Numbered from the stretch's first letter, positions 44,950 through 55,444 are shown. The stretch: 64,000 nucleotides of DNA from Narthecium ossifragum (GCA_963920575.1 OY986965.1:15080290-15144289); one strand, 5' to 3'. The notes: generated by a model from the letters alone, not told the origin. Numbers and translations are program-made.

Positions 44950-45065
44950 TTGTCATAAACCTTTATTTTCATCTACAGTCCTTATCTTCAACACCCTTCG
45001 TATCTCCATGACTTCTCTCCAAGATATTTGATTTCAAATGTCTATCCTGAAGGTCATCTTCAATA

Positions 45066-45600
45066 AAACTCAAGCGTAGGGATAAGAGGACATTGAGACG
45101 AAATCATCCACCAAAAGAAGAAAAACAGAGTGGTAAGATGTCATGTTAAATGGGAACAGGGAAAGGCACAAAGATTTATATCGATATACAACCTATCAAA
45201 TCCCGTAAAAGACCAAGCACTACCAACTAGGACATCATGGAAATCTATGGGACAAGCATGCAAACTAAAAACAGAAACTTTATAGACAATGTTAGAAAAT
45301 GACATCGAAAAGCATACAAGATCCAGAGTTAAGCCTTAAAGAATCAAATCAACAGCAGCAATAGAAAACACACAAACCTCTGATTAGACAAGCTGGATAT
45401 AAGGTCAAATGCCCTAATGTAAATTTGCTTAGGAACTTCTAGCCCAGAGTATGATTACAGTATTGATTCTGAAAGAATGAACTCCAATCTTAGAAAACCC
45501 CGTCACTAATAAGATTCTCTTTTCAAAAGCACATGGAGAACTAACTGTTAGCCATAAATATAACCATATCCTAAAGTCATTTGGGCCATTACCAAGATCA
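45066..45600. other. Unannotated flank of the copia insertion
   Basis: AT-rich sequence continuing the host side of the copia insertion. I see no reading frame, RNA gene or repeat boundary in it. Confidence 0.4.
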
Positions 45601-47590
45601 ATGGTAATTTCGTAAATATTACCAATAGGCCAATAAATAGTTCAGTTTTGACACAGCTGAAGTATTTTGACCATAATGTTTAGATAGAGTATCCAAATTG
45701 GGAGATTCTTGAACCATTGAAAAGAGGACGAAAAGATCTACAACTTTGCTCTTGACAAGATCTTCAGATTCCATCGTTTACTGTATCAAACCGGCAGTCA
45801 AAGTGTATAGTGGTAAAGTAGTAATTAATGGCCGAATTTCTAAATACAATCGTCCAAAATGGCCGATGTCATCGTCCCTTTTTCCATCGGCCAAAATCCC
45901 ATCATCCATATTTGGCTAATCGGCCATATTAGATATTAATACAGTCTAATTGTTTTAGTCATAACTTTCTCATCTGATATCCAAATTGGACATTTCTGGT
46001 ACCCTTGGAAAGATAATTTCAATCTCTACAACTTACATGTTTAGAGTTTTTCCATACTCCAAGGTTATCATCGGAAACATTACAACGGAAGATAGGAGAC
46101 ATTGTTTAGTGGCAGTACCAGAGCAGTTCAGACCAGTTATGCAGTTCTGGTGGTTTCAACTTTCAAAGTACTTCTGATAGTTGCAGCATAGTGGGTGGTT
46201 CGAGTGGTTTCAAGGTGGTTACCAGAAGCTCTATAAAAGACCATGAACATGAAGAAAAAGCTCTCTCCCGAAATCAAGAGCAAAAGACGCTTTATTTATC
46301 TTTTAGCATGTATCAAGAGACTTAGATCTATTTAAAATGTAGCCTTTTAAATTCAGTAATGAAGTCTTTTTCTTTCATAGGAGTAGTGCTACCGTAATAA
46401 TTCTATTCATAGGAGTAGATCTATCACTCATATGAATAGTTTTAACATAGCTCATCGTCCATTTCCACCACTTTTCATTTCCCATCTTTCATTTTTCTCA
46501 TCTTTCATTTCTAATCTGTCTTTTTCTCATCGCCCACTTCTCATTACTCATCGACCATTCTTCTCATCTACCATTTCCCACCATCACTATCTTTCATGTT
46601 TCATTATTTCTTATCATCAACCATCAACCATTTCTCACTCTCTCATCGTTCATTCTTCACTTTATCTTTCCGCAGCATCGACGCCTCCGTTCGAATTGAG
46701 TTCGAAGGTCCTTATCACAATCCCTGATTTTGGTTTGTTAGACCTTGACAGGTCAATGGTCAGATTTCTGTTTTAATATTTTTTGGCACGTCTAGTTGGA
46801 CAATGTGTTGAAGCTGTTGAAAGAAGAAGGAATAAAAGGAGATGTGACGCTTCCAGATTTGCTATTTTCAGAGACGTGAAAAGGGATATGGACTCTGATT
46901 TTGGTCAAATTTTTCTTAGATGGTGTATGTCCCCCAATGAAAGTTTCAGAGGTGAGAGAACCAAAGTCATTTTGCCATCTTTCCTACAAAATCAATGTGG
47001 TTTCACTTTATTGGTGAGAAACCCGCCATTGACAAAACAACAAAATCCAAGTGGTTGTTGTTTAATAAAAGACAATTCTGTGGGGGCAAATTGTCCAAGT
47101 AATGGTATGGACATGAACAATGGCAAAAAATCACCAAGTACTAATTTAAAGATGTTCAATATAATTAAACAAAAACGTCCTAATCATAATATGGTGATGG
47201 TCGATCAAAAGGAGCAGAATCTTGCAGAGGGTGGTCTTAAGATAAAAATGACCAAATTGAAGATGAATGATCTGAAGCTGCAAAAACATCCGATTCATCA
47301 TATAATGGATGATCCAATTGACCGAAAAAGGCCAAAGTATGACGTAGTAATGGATGGTTTAAAAGAACTAAAATATCCTAGTATATTTAGAAGGCTCATT
47401 TATGGCAGAGGAAAGGGCCTAGAGGAAAAAAAAAAAGGCTGAGCAAGTATGTGGCCGGGTAACATGCAAAAAAAAAATTTGGCCGACCAACATCAAGACT
47501 TTGTTCAAGAATGGACGATACAAACTTTTGATCACTCGAATGATCGACGGTTTATTCAACCCGTTGGGTGATCAGCCAAAAATCCCTTGA
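45600..47590 (+). mobile_element. Probable Ty3/gypsy (Tat-like) LTR and leader remnant
   Basis: A TATA box in CTCTATAAAAGACC (near 46230) is followed by a long C/T-rich leader. At 46774-46800 comes TTTTTTGGCACGTCTAG, resembling the primer region of the Tat-like element at 6386-6408. An open frame (46783-47442, about 219 residues) of Lys/Met/Asn-rich repetitive sequence begins there. CCGATG/GGCCGA words recur in both LTR regions. The 5' boundary of the LTR is not defined and the frame has no recognised domain. Confidence 0.4.
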
Positions 47591-47892
47591 TTTCACAACA
47601 GAATCCTGATTTTTCATCTGCTTTTTTCCTCTTCTTGCTCATAGGGTCGCCCTCTCCCTCCGCTTTGACCACCGTATCCGCAGCCCTCTTCTTCTTGGAG
47701 ATCCCTTGCCGCCGACGAAGTTATCAGGGAGGGTGCCCCACCATTCGCACCCTCGCAATGGGCCTAAGGAAGTATGACACCGCCGGCGATGATGGCGTCC
47801 ATTAAATCGGTGCAGTGCTTCTTGAGGATGATGATCGCAGTGGCCATGGCTTACTGCAGGTTTGGCAGAGATCCTCTGCATCGAGGCCTTGG

Positions 47893-48420
47893 AACCCATC
47901 TTTCTCGCATTTGCGCCACCACCAACCTCCTCGTATGGACCACCCTCGACATCATCGTCTTCAAGAAGGCTATTCGTGATCGGCACCATGCAAGGCATGA
48001 TCACCGGCTTCCTCTGCATCTCTCCCGGTGCCGGACTGATTCAGGGCTGGGCAGCCATAGCGATGGGATCTTCTCTTTGAAAGCGTCCCATGTTTCACCA
48101 TGATGTTGATCCACAGGCGCTCCACCCTCATCCAGCACATCGACGACACCCTCGGAGTCCTCCACACCCATGCCGTCGCCGGAGTCCTCGGTGGGCTCTC
48201 CACTGACCTCTTTGCGAAGCCCACCCTCCGCAACCTCTACCTCTCCGTCACCAACTCCGGCGGAGGGATCTACGGTGGCATCAACGGATCCTAGTTCACC
48301 AAGCAGATCGCCGGCAAGCTGATCATCATCAGGTGGAACGTCGTCGTCACCACCATCATATGCATCGGCATATTCCTAGAGCACATCCCTTTGTTTAGGC
48401 TCCTCTTCCCTCCCTTCTCG
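47893..48420 (+). pseudogene. AMT2-type ammonium transporter pseudogene, C-terminal half
   Basis: Translated pieces in several frames match the second half of plant AMT2 transporters, membrane proteins that carry ammonium into cells. In order: [16 protein letters not shown], then [20 protein letters not shown] with QGWAAIAMG, then VPCFTMMLIHRRSTLIQ, then DDTLGVLHTHAVAGVLGGL and LYLSVTNSGGGIYGG, a stop, and [14 protein letters not shown]. At least two frameshifts and one stop are seen, no intron, and the N-terminal half (about 250 residues) is not recognisable. 47600-47890 may contain more decayed gene sequence that I cannot align. Confidence 0.75.
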
Positions 48421-48935
48421 AAGTTTGTCACCAAAGGCTTCGTCTTCGAGCAGGAATTCGGCAAAAGACTTGCACAGGAAGGTGTGGGAGATCACCAAGA
48501 AACTGGCCGGCTGGCTTAATGACGGCTCTTGCGAGCATGTACCCTGCTTCTTGTTCTGCAAATTAAGATATGGATGCATTGAAAAAATCAAAAAGTGCAT
48601 TAGTTGACATGCATGCATTTACTGGGCAAAGAAACATGCATTTATTGGCCTGACATGCATTTTATTGGCCTGCCTAACATGTGGAGTACATGTCAAAAAG
48701 TGTACGTAAAAAGGTGCCGTGAAAAAGTGCCATGCATGGCCGATCAATGTTTTCTAAAAAATAACATATATATATTACATGAGGAAGAGTGGTTTTTGAA
48801 ATGTCTCAACTAGAAGACATAAAGAGCGGTCCAGATTCATCTCCAAACACATCCAACGGTCCAGATTCCATCTAAAACCTCAAGATTTCATCTAAAATTT
48901 GATCCCCGCTCAAAACTCCCACCCACCCAATTCAG
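48421..48935. other. Unannotated, with short ATGCATTT repeats
   Basis: Between the AMT2 remnant and the GA microsatellite. Near 48605-48690 variants of gACATGCATtTaTTGGCC recur three or four times. No gene seen. Confidence 0.4.
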
Positions 48936-48937
48936 CT

Positions 48938-48940
<3 letters not shown>

Positions 48941-48980
<40 letters not shown>
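48941..48980 (+). repeat. (GA)n microsatellite
   Basis: About twenty consecutive GA units with one interruption (GATAGA) at the start, followed by a G-run. Confidence 0.95.
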
Positions 48981-48983
<3 letters not shown>

Positions 48984-49019
48984 GGGGGGGGATGGGACTC
49001 ACATCCCACTCATGTCGCA

Positions 49020-49290
49020 TCCCTCTTCCTCTACCCCTCACCCATCCCCTCCCCACGCCATGTTCCCCATCCCCCTCTTTCCCTCTCTATTCCCCTCACC
49101 CATCCCCTCTCCTCTCCCCACGCCGACCTCGCCCGACCTCGTCCAACCCGCCGTCAGCCGCGCCGTGGCCGACCTCGCCCGACCTCGTCCAACCCGCCGT
49201 CCGCCGCGCCGTTGCCGACCTCGCCCAACCCGAACGGCGTGACCATCGCCCCACGCCGTCACTGACCAAGCCACGCCCGATGTCACCGGC
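49020..49290. repeat. C/T-rich tandem repeat, left part of a region split by a Tekay-like LTR
   Basis: Words such as CTCACCCATCCCCTCTCC and CCGACCTCGCCC recur. The same words make up the 396-bp repeat at 62592-63480, so the two stretches were one region before the Tekay-like LTR inserted. Open frames here are composition artefacts. Confidence 0.65.
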
Positions 49291-49352
49291 CATGTGAGGA
49301 CCCGTTCCTCCAACCTGGTCCGACCGCGTTGGGTCATCTTCCCCGTCGAGAA

Positions 49353-50741
49353 CTATAGAAGGACTTGATTTGATTCGAAACCTGGTCCAAACTGGACTTG
49401 AATCAGTTGAGCCAAACCGGTGTTACCATCATAATCAGATCTGATCGAATTGAATATGGCATCTGAATAAGGAGGGTAGCTCCTTTCAGGGCTCATATCA
49501 ACCTTCGGATGCTTGATCAACGGTCGAGGATGCATCTTGATCACCTGGAGTTGATTTGGATGGTCCTGATTGCTGGGGACTCTTGGAGCAGGTTCAGATC
49601 GAAGATCGGAACCACTGGATCGAAGATCACGCTGATCAAACGGCTGGATCAAGTTGCAGTCTTGATCGGACGGCTGAGAAGCTGCCGGAGCTGGATCAAC
49701 GGCGAAACGAGGTCGCCGGAGTGTGGCAACGGCACAGGAAGCTTCGCAGGGACGTGAGGGTTCCATCCGTACGGTTTGATCGACGGATTGGGCTTCGAAC
49801 ACGCCGGATCTGAAGGTGGCGGCGCGGTGGATGTCGTCGCCGGTGATCGTCGGTGATCTAGGCCGCGACGGGGCTCGAGCTCGTCGGGAACAGGTACGGG
49901 AAGGTCTTGGGACCTTTCTCGTGAGGTCTGATCTTGGGATCAACCTCGGATCTTGGTGGAGTGGAGGAGGCCGGAACAGGGGCTTTCGCCGGACTTGGAT
50001 GTCGGCGATCCAGGCCTCAATCGTGATCGTTGTTGGCCACGGCGGCTTCCGGGAAGGACGCCGATGCTTCCTCGATGAACAGGTAGGGAGGAAGACGTCA
50101 GACGGCGGCGTTGGGGTGGCGGCTCGAGGTCGAGCCGAAGGCGCGGATGACGAGCCGGGACGACGAAGGGTCGGCTCAGGGTGAGCCGGGCGTGGGTGAG
50201 GGTGGTGAGCCGAAGGCAAGCCGTGGCTTGAGCCAGAGACGGGCCGAATCCAAGGAGGAGAGAGAAAACCAGGGGAAATTCCGGAAAAATATGGAAAAAT
50301 AGGTAAAAATCCAGAAAAATCATTGGAAGGTAGAAGGAAGGTTTCACCCGGGTTTGACAGAGGTTGCAACAGCAGGTGCTCTGGTTCGATCTGAGAATCG
50401 GACGGTTGTTGCTCCTCGATTAGCTCCTGGACCTTTTCTCCCTTACTGATTGCTGGTCTCTCATTCGGACTCGCAATTACAACCGGAATCATAATCTGAG
50501 TTGGCTCAGGGTCAGGTTCTGGAATTTGGGTTGCAGCTAGAGTAGGGGTTTGACTCGAAATCTGAATCCCTGTGAGACTTGTTTGAGTCACAGTTGACCA
50601 TCTACTAGTAATCTGCTCCCACTTCCTACTGGTGCGCTCCAAGGTTCTGCTTTGGCGTTCCATCAAAGTTGAACAGAGCTTCAACTGGGACTGCAAAATC
50701 TTGAATTGCTGCTCCAAACTTTCCTGGGGTACTCCGTACAT
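49353..50741 (-). CDS. Family B gag-like protein, longest uninterrupted copy (462 aa, 3' truncated)
   Basis: Opens with MYGVPQESLEQQFKILQ about 65 bp inside the primer site (50791-50802) and stays open for 462 codons until the block's broken edge. It has a helical start (LKLCSTLMERQSRTLER), a Ser/Thr/Pro segment (GIQISSQTPTLAATQIPEP), an acidic helix (GEKVQELIEEQQPSDSQIE), Arg/Pro-rich middle and Ser/Asp/Gln-rich end. Family A has matching GVQIPSQNPILAATWIAEP and IKEIVEEQQLSDTQLEQ. No enzyme motif. Position fits gag. Not recognised by sequence; a structural or RNA-binding role is only a guess. Confidence 0.5.
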   Translation of the reverse strand: MYGVPQESLEQQFKILQSQLKLCSTLMERQSRTLERTSRKWEQITSRWSTVTQTSLTGIQISSQTPTLAATQIPEPDPEPTQIMIPVVIASPNERPAISKGEKVQELIEEQQPSDSQIEPEHLLLQPLSNPGETFLLPSNDFSGFLPIFPYFSGISPGFLSPPWIRPVSGSSHGLPSAHHPHPRPAHPEPTLRRPGSSSAPSARPRAATPTPPSDVFLPTCSSRKHRRPSRKPPWPTTITIEAWIADIQVRRKPLFRPPPLHQDPRLIPRSDLTRKVPRPSRTCSRRARAPSRPRSPTITGDDIHRAATFRSGVFEAQSVDQTVRMEPSRPCEASCAVATLRRPRFAVDPAPAASQPSDQDCNLIQPFDQRDLRSSGSDLRSEPAPRVPSNQDHPNQLQVIKMHPRPLIKHPKVDMSPERSYPPYSDAIFNSIRSDYDGNTGLAQLIQVQFGPGFESNQVLL

Positions 50742-50790
50742 GGTGGCGAAGTTTCCAGTAGGTTCTGAACCGCACAGTCGGTGGAACAGA

Positions 50791-50802
50791 GCTCTGATAC
50801 CA
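50791..50802 (-). other. Primer-binding site, family B copy
   Basis: GCTCTGATACCA on the plus strand, i.e. TGGTATCAGAGC in element sense, adjoining the LTR at 50806. Confidence 0.9.
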
Positions 50803-50805
50803 AGT

Positions 50806-52164
50806 TGTTACGAGCGGTCTACTCGTGATCCTCTCGTAATGGGTCTCTACTGCTCCAATCGATCAGAATCGCCCTGATCGGACTTGATTTGAGTCCAATT
50901 GGCTGATTTGGCTAGCTGGATCGGATCTGGCTTGAGCTGGATCGGATCTGGCTGAGCCTGATTGGATGGGACTTGACTGGTTCAAGTCTGAATTGATCTG
51001 GATCAGGTTGACCAGGTTCAATTGGGCTAAGTGGCTGGATTGGGTTGGATTGGACTGACTGGCTCGGCTGAATCAATTAGAGTTGGTTGAGTTGAACCTG
51101 ATTTGAAGTGGCTGAACCGGTTTGATCCAAGGGCTGAGAATCGCCGGAGTAGATCGCCGGCGTAGGGACGGCGGCGGCGGTCGGGGTAGTGGCAGGGAAG
51201 GTCGCGGGGTGATGGGGAAGAGATCTACCGGCTCAGATCTGGAGGATAGGTGGCGGATCGAGCGGATCTGGGAGGTGGACGGCTGGTTTAGAGGAGGCCG
51301 GCGTCGGGGACGACGACGGGGCGCTCGACGGGCCTTGGGACGGTCGGGATCGGGTCTAGGGATGCCAGGGAAGGGTTTTAGGAAGGTTTGGAAGTGGGAT
51401 AGGGGTCGGACGCGGTTTGCCGGTGATGGGGACGGAGATCGGGCTCGCCGGGGACGGCGCCGAAGGCGATGGAAGACGGCGGGGAAGGGATGGCCGGAGT
51501 CGTGGGAGGTAGGGGAAGAAGTTGGCGGTCTTGGTTGGCGACGGGGAAGGCCGGAGAGGGCTTGACGGAGGGAAGGCCGGCGGTAGGTAGGGTTGGGTCA
51601 CGGGAGAGAAGAGAGGAAGGAGATGAGCTGACGTGGCGATGACGTGGCGTGGGGTCGCTGACGTGGCGGAGAGAGAAAGTGGCGTGGAGAAAGAGAAACA
51701 CTGGTGGAGGCGGTGCCGGCTGCAGGGAAGATGACCGACGGGGAAGAAGATGGATCTATGGTGGATTTCGGGTGGAATCTACTTTACTTCTACTCCTATG
51801 ATATTCTACTCCTATGATAACTTATCAACTACTCTTAATCATTCATCTCATGCATCCTTACCTAATACAAACTACTGAGGTCCTTTTATAGAGACCTTGA
51901 CAGAGTCCTAATCCACTAGAAAAACCCCCTTGCTTGATTAGCAAGTAATAAGGTTTCTGACTCAACTCAACTTCCTAACTCAAAGGGACTCTTAATTAAT
52001 TCCTAACAATCAACTAGGACTCAATAAAAGGCTAATGATAAATACTAATTAAATACCCTAGTTTGAACTAGGGAAGTCCAAGTCAAAGTAGGAAAGAGGT
52101 TGAACCAGTTTGGTTCCTCTTCTGGGTTCGGGTCCAGTTGGTCGAGTCGGATCGACTCGTATCA
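50806..52164 (-). repeat. Family B LTR shared by two internal regions (1359 bp)
   Basis: Starts TGTTACGAGCGG and ends GACTCGTATCA. Followed by a C-run (52165-52177) that is the polypurine tract of the next internal region. An LTR with internal sequence on both sides indicates recombination between two copies or tandem duplication. Confidence 0.85.
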
Positions 52165-53221
52165 CCCCCCCCCCCCCTTCCTTCAAAATTGGCCTTGTCC
52201 TCAAGGCCAGAGTCAGGTCTGGTAGGATGGCTCTATGTGGCTGGACCGAATCAACTTGCTGCTGTAGTTCTGGACTCGGTGGGGAGAAACCAGGTCGATC
52301 CCATGTCGGCTCCAGTGGTAGCAGTGGCCGTGATGGATGAGCATCTGGCGGTCGATCTGACGGCTCAGGTAGCTCCAGGAATATGATCATCAATGGCTCT
52401 CCTGGATCATCCTCATCATGTCCCATCAGTAGAGTTGCCCATGACCATAGGATGGGATCTGATCTCCATGGTCTGATCAACTGTGCAGGGACTTGGCTTG
52501 AATCTGGGTCAAGCTGGCTTTGGTCCAATCTGAAGTGAAGATGGCTGGACCACGCTTCTGCTGCACTAGTCTGGGCTAGAAGTTGGTTGAACCAAGTTGA
52601 ATCTTCTGCTGTGCTGAGTCGTACTCTGGTCCAAACATGTCTGACTTGGTTGGCTCTACCGGTGTCAATCTGGACTTGAATCAGTTGAGCCAAACCGGTG
52701 TTACCATCATAATCAGATCTGATCAGATTGAATATGGCATCTGAATAAGGAGGGTAGCTCCTTTCAGGGCTCATATCAACCTTCGGATGCTTGATCAACG
52801 GTCGAGGATGCATCTTGATCACCTGGAGTTGATTTGGATGGTCCTGATTGCTGGGGACTCTTGGAGCAGGTTCAGATCGAAGATCGGAACCACTGGATCG
52901 AAGATCACGCTGATCAAACGGCTGGATCAAGTTGCAGTCTTGATCGGACGGCTGAGAAGCTGCCGGAGCTGGATCAACGACGAAACGAGGTCGCCGGAGT
53001 GTGGCAACGGCACAGGAAGCTTCGCAGGGACGTGAGGGTTCCATCCGTACGGTTCGATCGACGGATTGGGCTTCGAACACGCCGGATCTGAAGGTGGCGG
53101 CGCGGTGGATGTCGTCGCCGGTGATCGTCGGTGATCTAGGCCGCGACGGGGCTCGAGCTCGTCGGGAACAGGTACGGGAAGGTCTTGGGACCTTTCTCGT
53201 GAGGTCTGATCTTGGGATCAA
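52058..53221 (-). CDS. Family B gag-like protein, C-terminal part (387 aa, truncated at start)
   Basis: Open frame that overlaps the previous copy's sequence in its first part and then continues through AEAWSSHLHFRLDQSQLD, ATLLMGHDEDDPGEPL and WDRPGFSPPSPELQ. It then passes through the polypurine tract, read as a Gly run, into the LTR. A sister sequence in family A shows the same blocks. The natural start is missing because of the inversion at 53244. Confidence 0.45.
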   Translation of the reverse strand: MIPRSDLTRKVPRPSRTCSRRARAPSRPRSPTITGDDIHRAATFRSGVFEAQSVDRTVRMEPSRPCEASCAVATLRRPRFVVDPAPAASQPSDQDCNLIQPFDQRDLRSSGSDLRSEPAPRVPSNQDHPNQLQVIKMHPRPLIKHPKVDMSPERSYPPYSDAIFNLIRSDYDGNTGLAQLIQVQIDTGRANQVRHVWTRVRLSTAEDSTWFNQLLAQTSAAEAWSSHLHFRLDQSQLDPDSSQVPAQLIRPWRSDPILWSWATLLMGHDEDDPGEPLMIIFLELPEPSDRPPDAHPSRPLLPLEPTWDRPGFSPPSPELQQQVDSVQPHRAILPDLTLALRTRPILKEGGGGVIRVDPTRPTGPEPRRGTKLVQPLSYFDLDFPSSN

Positions 53222-53243
53222 CCTCGGATCTTGGTGGAGTGGA

Positions 53244-53431
53244 GCGCACCAAGTAGGAAGTGGGAGCAGATTACTAGTAGATGGTCAACTGTGACTCAAA
53301 CAAGTCTCACAGGGATTCAGATTTCGAGTCAAACCCCTACTCTAGTTGCAACCTCTGTCAGACCCGGGTGAAACCTTCCTTCTGATCAGATTGGAGATTG
53401 GATGGGACACCGCGTTGGGTCACGCCCGATG
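53244..53431. other. Inverted scrap and filler junction
   Basis: 53244-53384 matches, in reverse complement, 50527-50640 joined to 50338-50372. 53405-53431 then contains ACCGCGTTGGGTCA (also at 49322-49337) followed by CACGCCCGATGTC (also at 49272-49284). Such copied fragments are typical of double-strand-break repair. Confidence 0.7.
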
Positions 53432-54279
53432 TCTCTACTGCTCCAATCGATCAGAATCGCCCTGATCGGACTTGATTTGATTCCAATTAGCTGATTTGGC
53501 TAGCTGGATCGGATCTGGCTTGAGCTGGATCGGATCTGGCTGAGCCTGATTGGATGGGACTTGACTGGTTCAAGTCTGAATTGATCTGGATCAGGTTGAC
53601 CAGGTTCAATTGGGCTAAGTGGCTGGATTGGGCTGGATTGGGCTGGATTGGACTGACTGGCTCGGCTGAAGCAATTAGAGTTGGTTGAGCCAACTTGGTT
53701 GGGCTGAACCGGAGTTGATCCAAGGGCTGTGGTTCGCCGGAGTAGATCGCCGGCGTAGGGACAGCGGCGGCGGTCGGGGTAGTGGCAGGGAAGGTCGCGG
53801 GGTGATCGGGAAGAGATCCACCGGAGTGGATTGGTCGGAGAGTGGCTAGATCGACGGGATCTGGAGGTCGACGGCGGGAGGATTTGGGTTTGCCGGCGTC
53901 GGGGACGACGGAGAGCTCGGCTGGGGTCCTTGGGACGTCGGTAAGGATCGTGGGGAGACGAGGAACGGATCTGGGAGGTTTGGAGGCGGGATAGGGGTAG
54001 GACGTGGGGTGCCGGAGATGAGGACGAAGGTCGGGCTTGCCGGGGAAGGCGCCGGAGAGGACGGAGGAGGCGGAGGAGCGGCTTGGCGAGGTCGTGGGAT
54101 CTTGGGGAAGTCGGTGGTGACCTTGGTTGGCGACGGGGGCGGCCGGAGAGGGGTTGACGGAGGAGATCGGCGGTGAAGCTCGGGTTCGGCTGGAGGAAGA
54201 CGATGAACAGCGCTGACGTGGCGGTGGGGTCGATGGCGTGGCGGAGAGAGAAAGTGACGGGAAGAGAGAGAAATACTGG
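53432..54279 (-). repeat. Truncated family B LTR
   Basis: Lacks the first 35 bp (starts at TCTCTACTGCTCC) and ends at GAGAAATACTGG, joined to the A2 LTR. Has a local triplication of GGaTTGGGcT near 53625-53650. Confidence 0.75.
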
Positions 54280-55097
54280 ATGGGACCCACGTCCTTGCTT
54301 GGATGGGCCCACGCCAAGGAGTTGGCTGCACCCAAGTCCCTTTGGGCGTTCTAAGCTCAGCCGGCCAAAGGAATCCTATTCCTAGTTGGTTTGCTTACTT
54401 AGATGATTTCCTAGTTAGTAGTTATCTTGATTGAGTCAGTTTCCTAGTTTGAGTTCAGTTTATGATTTGCTTTATTAGTTCCTATTAAGAGTCCTAGTAA
54501 TCAGGAAGTTTGAGTTATGATTGAGTCTTAGTAGGAAAGTATGGTTACTTTCTGATTAAAGCAAGGTAGTTCTCTAGTTGGAGTAGAACTCTCTTGAGGC
54601 CTCTATAAAAGGACCTCTATAGCTTGTATTAAGTCATGGACGAATTTATGAGAGTTATTATTTAGTAGAGATAAATCTTAGGAGTAGAAGTAATATAGGA
54701 GTAGCTGTAACCCTAATTCCACAAGCCACCAGCCACCTTCATCTCTCTCCTGCCGGATTCTTTCTCCACCAGCCGGCCACCATCCATTGCCGTCCACCGC
54801 TGCCATCTACAGTGCACGTCCCCATCACCGACGTCCCCTTGGCTGCCGTGCTTCCCTCCACCACGTTCTCCAAGGCTTGGATCTCCAAGAGAAGCCAGCC
54901 AACCCTAGAGGAGCTGCAAGGTATCCCTCTTCTCATCCGTCTCCTCCTCTAGTCTTCGCTTTCCTCGTCGAATACCTAGGGTCCTTCTCCTAAAACCCTA
55001 AAGGTATCTCTCGACCTAGCCATAGATTTGGCTAAAGAGGATCTGAGATAAGGCAAGAGACCCGGTACGAAAGCCCTTGAGAAGGTGCATCGTATCA
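54279..55097 (+). repeat. Family A2 LTR, truncated at its 5' end
   Basis: Starts within the LTR at TGGGACCCACGTCC and ends GTGCATCGTATCA directly before GTCGA. TATA box in CTCTATAAAAGGACC near 54603. Confidence 0.8.
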
Positions 55098-55399
55098 GTC
55101 GAGGGTCTGGTTTAGTGGTTTGGCTCGGTTGGCCTTGGTTTGCGATCGGTTGATTGCATCACTGCTTTTGGACCCTAGGGGCAATTTAGTAAAATTGAGC
55201 CATGGTGGTCGGTTTCACATCTGCGTAGTGCACACACAGCCTTGATTGATGTATATGATTGAATAGATACAGTTGGAGTGTTCGGGATCGACAGATCCGG
55301 ACGAGATTGCGAAGAGATATCGCAATTTGGGGTTTAGTTGGACTCGGTCCGATTAAACTGGCTAGACTAGGTCGGTTTAGCCACTTAAGTTGCTAAGCC

Positions 55400-55403
<4 letters not shown>

Positions 55404-55441
<38 letters not shown>
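55404..55441 (+). repeat. (CT)n microsatellite
   Basis: About nineteen CT units inside the Tekay-like LTR, at the start of a C/T-rich stretch (55400-55560) that produces spurious open frames on both strands. Confidence 0.95.

Positions 55442-55444
<3 letters not shown>

Larger units (their letters stand above)
14243..45065 (-). mobile_element. Ty1/copia retrotransposon (Ale/Retrofit-like), internally deleted, split by a Mutator-like element
   Basis: The LTRs are 14243-14528 (3' LTR) and 18017-18202 plus 44959-45065 (5' LTR, interrupted). They are clearly similar: ACTTTAGAGGAAGGTTGAG at one end, TATCCTGAAGGTCATCTTCA at the other. Between them, on the minus strand, are gag, a CCHC knuckle, integrase, the first half of reverse transcriptase and the end of RNase H. 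The domain order integrase before reverse transcriptase is diagnostic of copia. The middle of reverse transcriptase and most of RNase H are deleted and frames are shifted, so the copy is dead. I could not find a clean target duplication. Confidence 0.85.
49350..55097. mobile_element. Rearranged block of family B and A2 pieces inside the Tekay-like LTR
   Basis: Flanked by GTCGA at 49345-49349 and 55098-55102, so it entered as an insertion, but its left end lacks an LTR start. Order on the plus strand: truncated B internal (49350-50805), full B LTR (50806-52164), second B internal (52165-53243), an inverted scrap (53244-53384), a short filler, a B LTR missing both ends (about 53432-54279), and an A2 LTR lacking its first 35 bp (about 54279-55097). 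The two B internals are almost identical where they overlap. Confidence 0.8.

Noticed and set aside
46432..46776. 114-residue Phe/Ser/His-rich frame
   Set aside because: Lies in a T/C-rich leader with simple CATTTCTCATC-type repeats; no domain and no gene structure.
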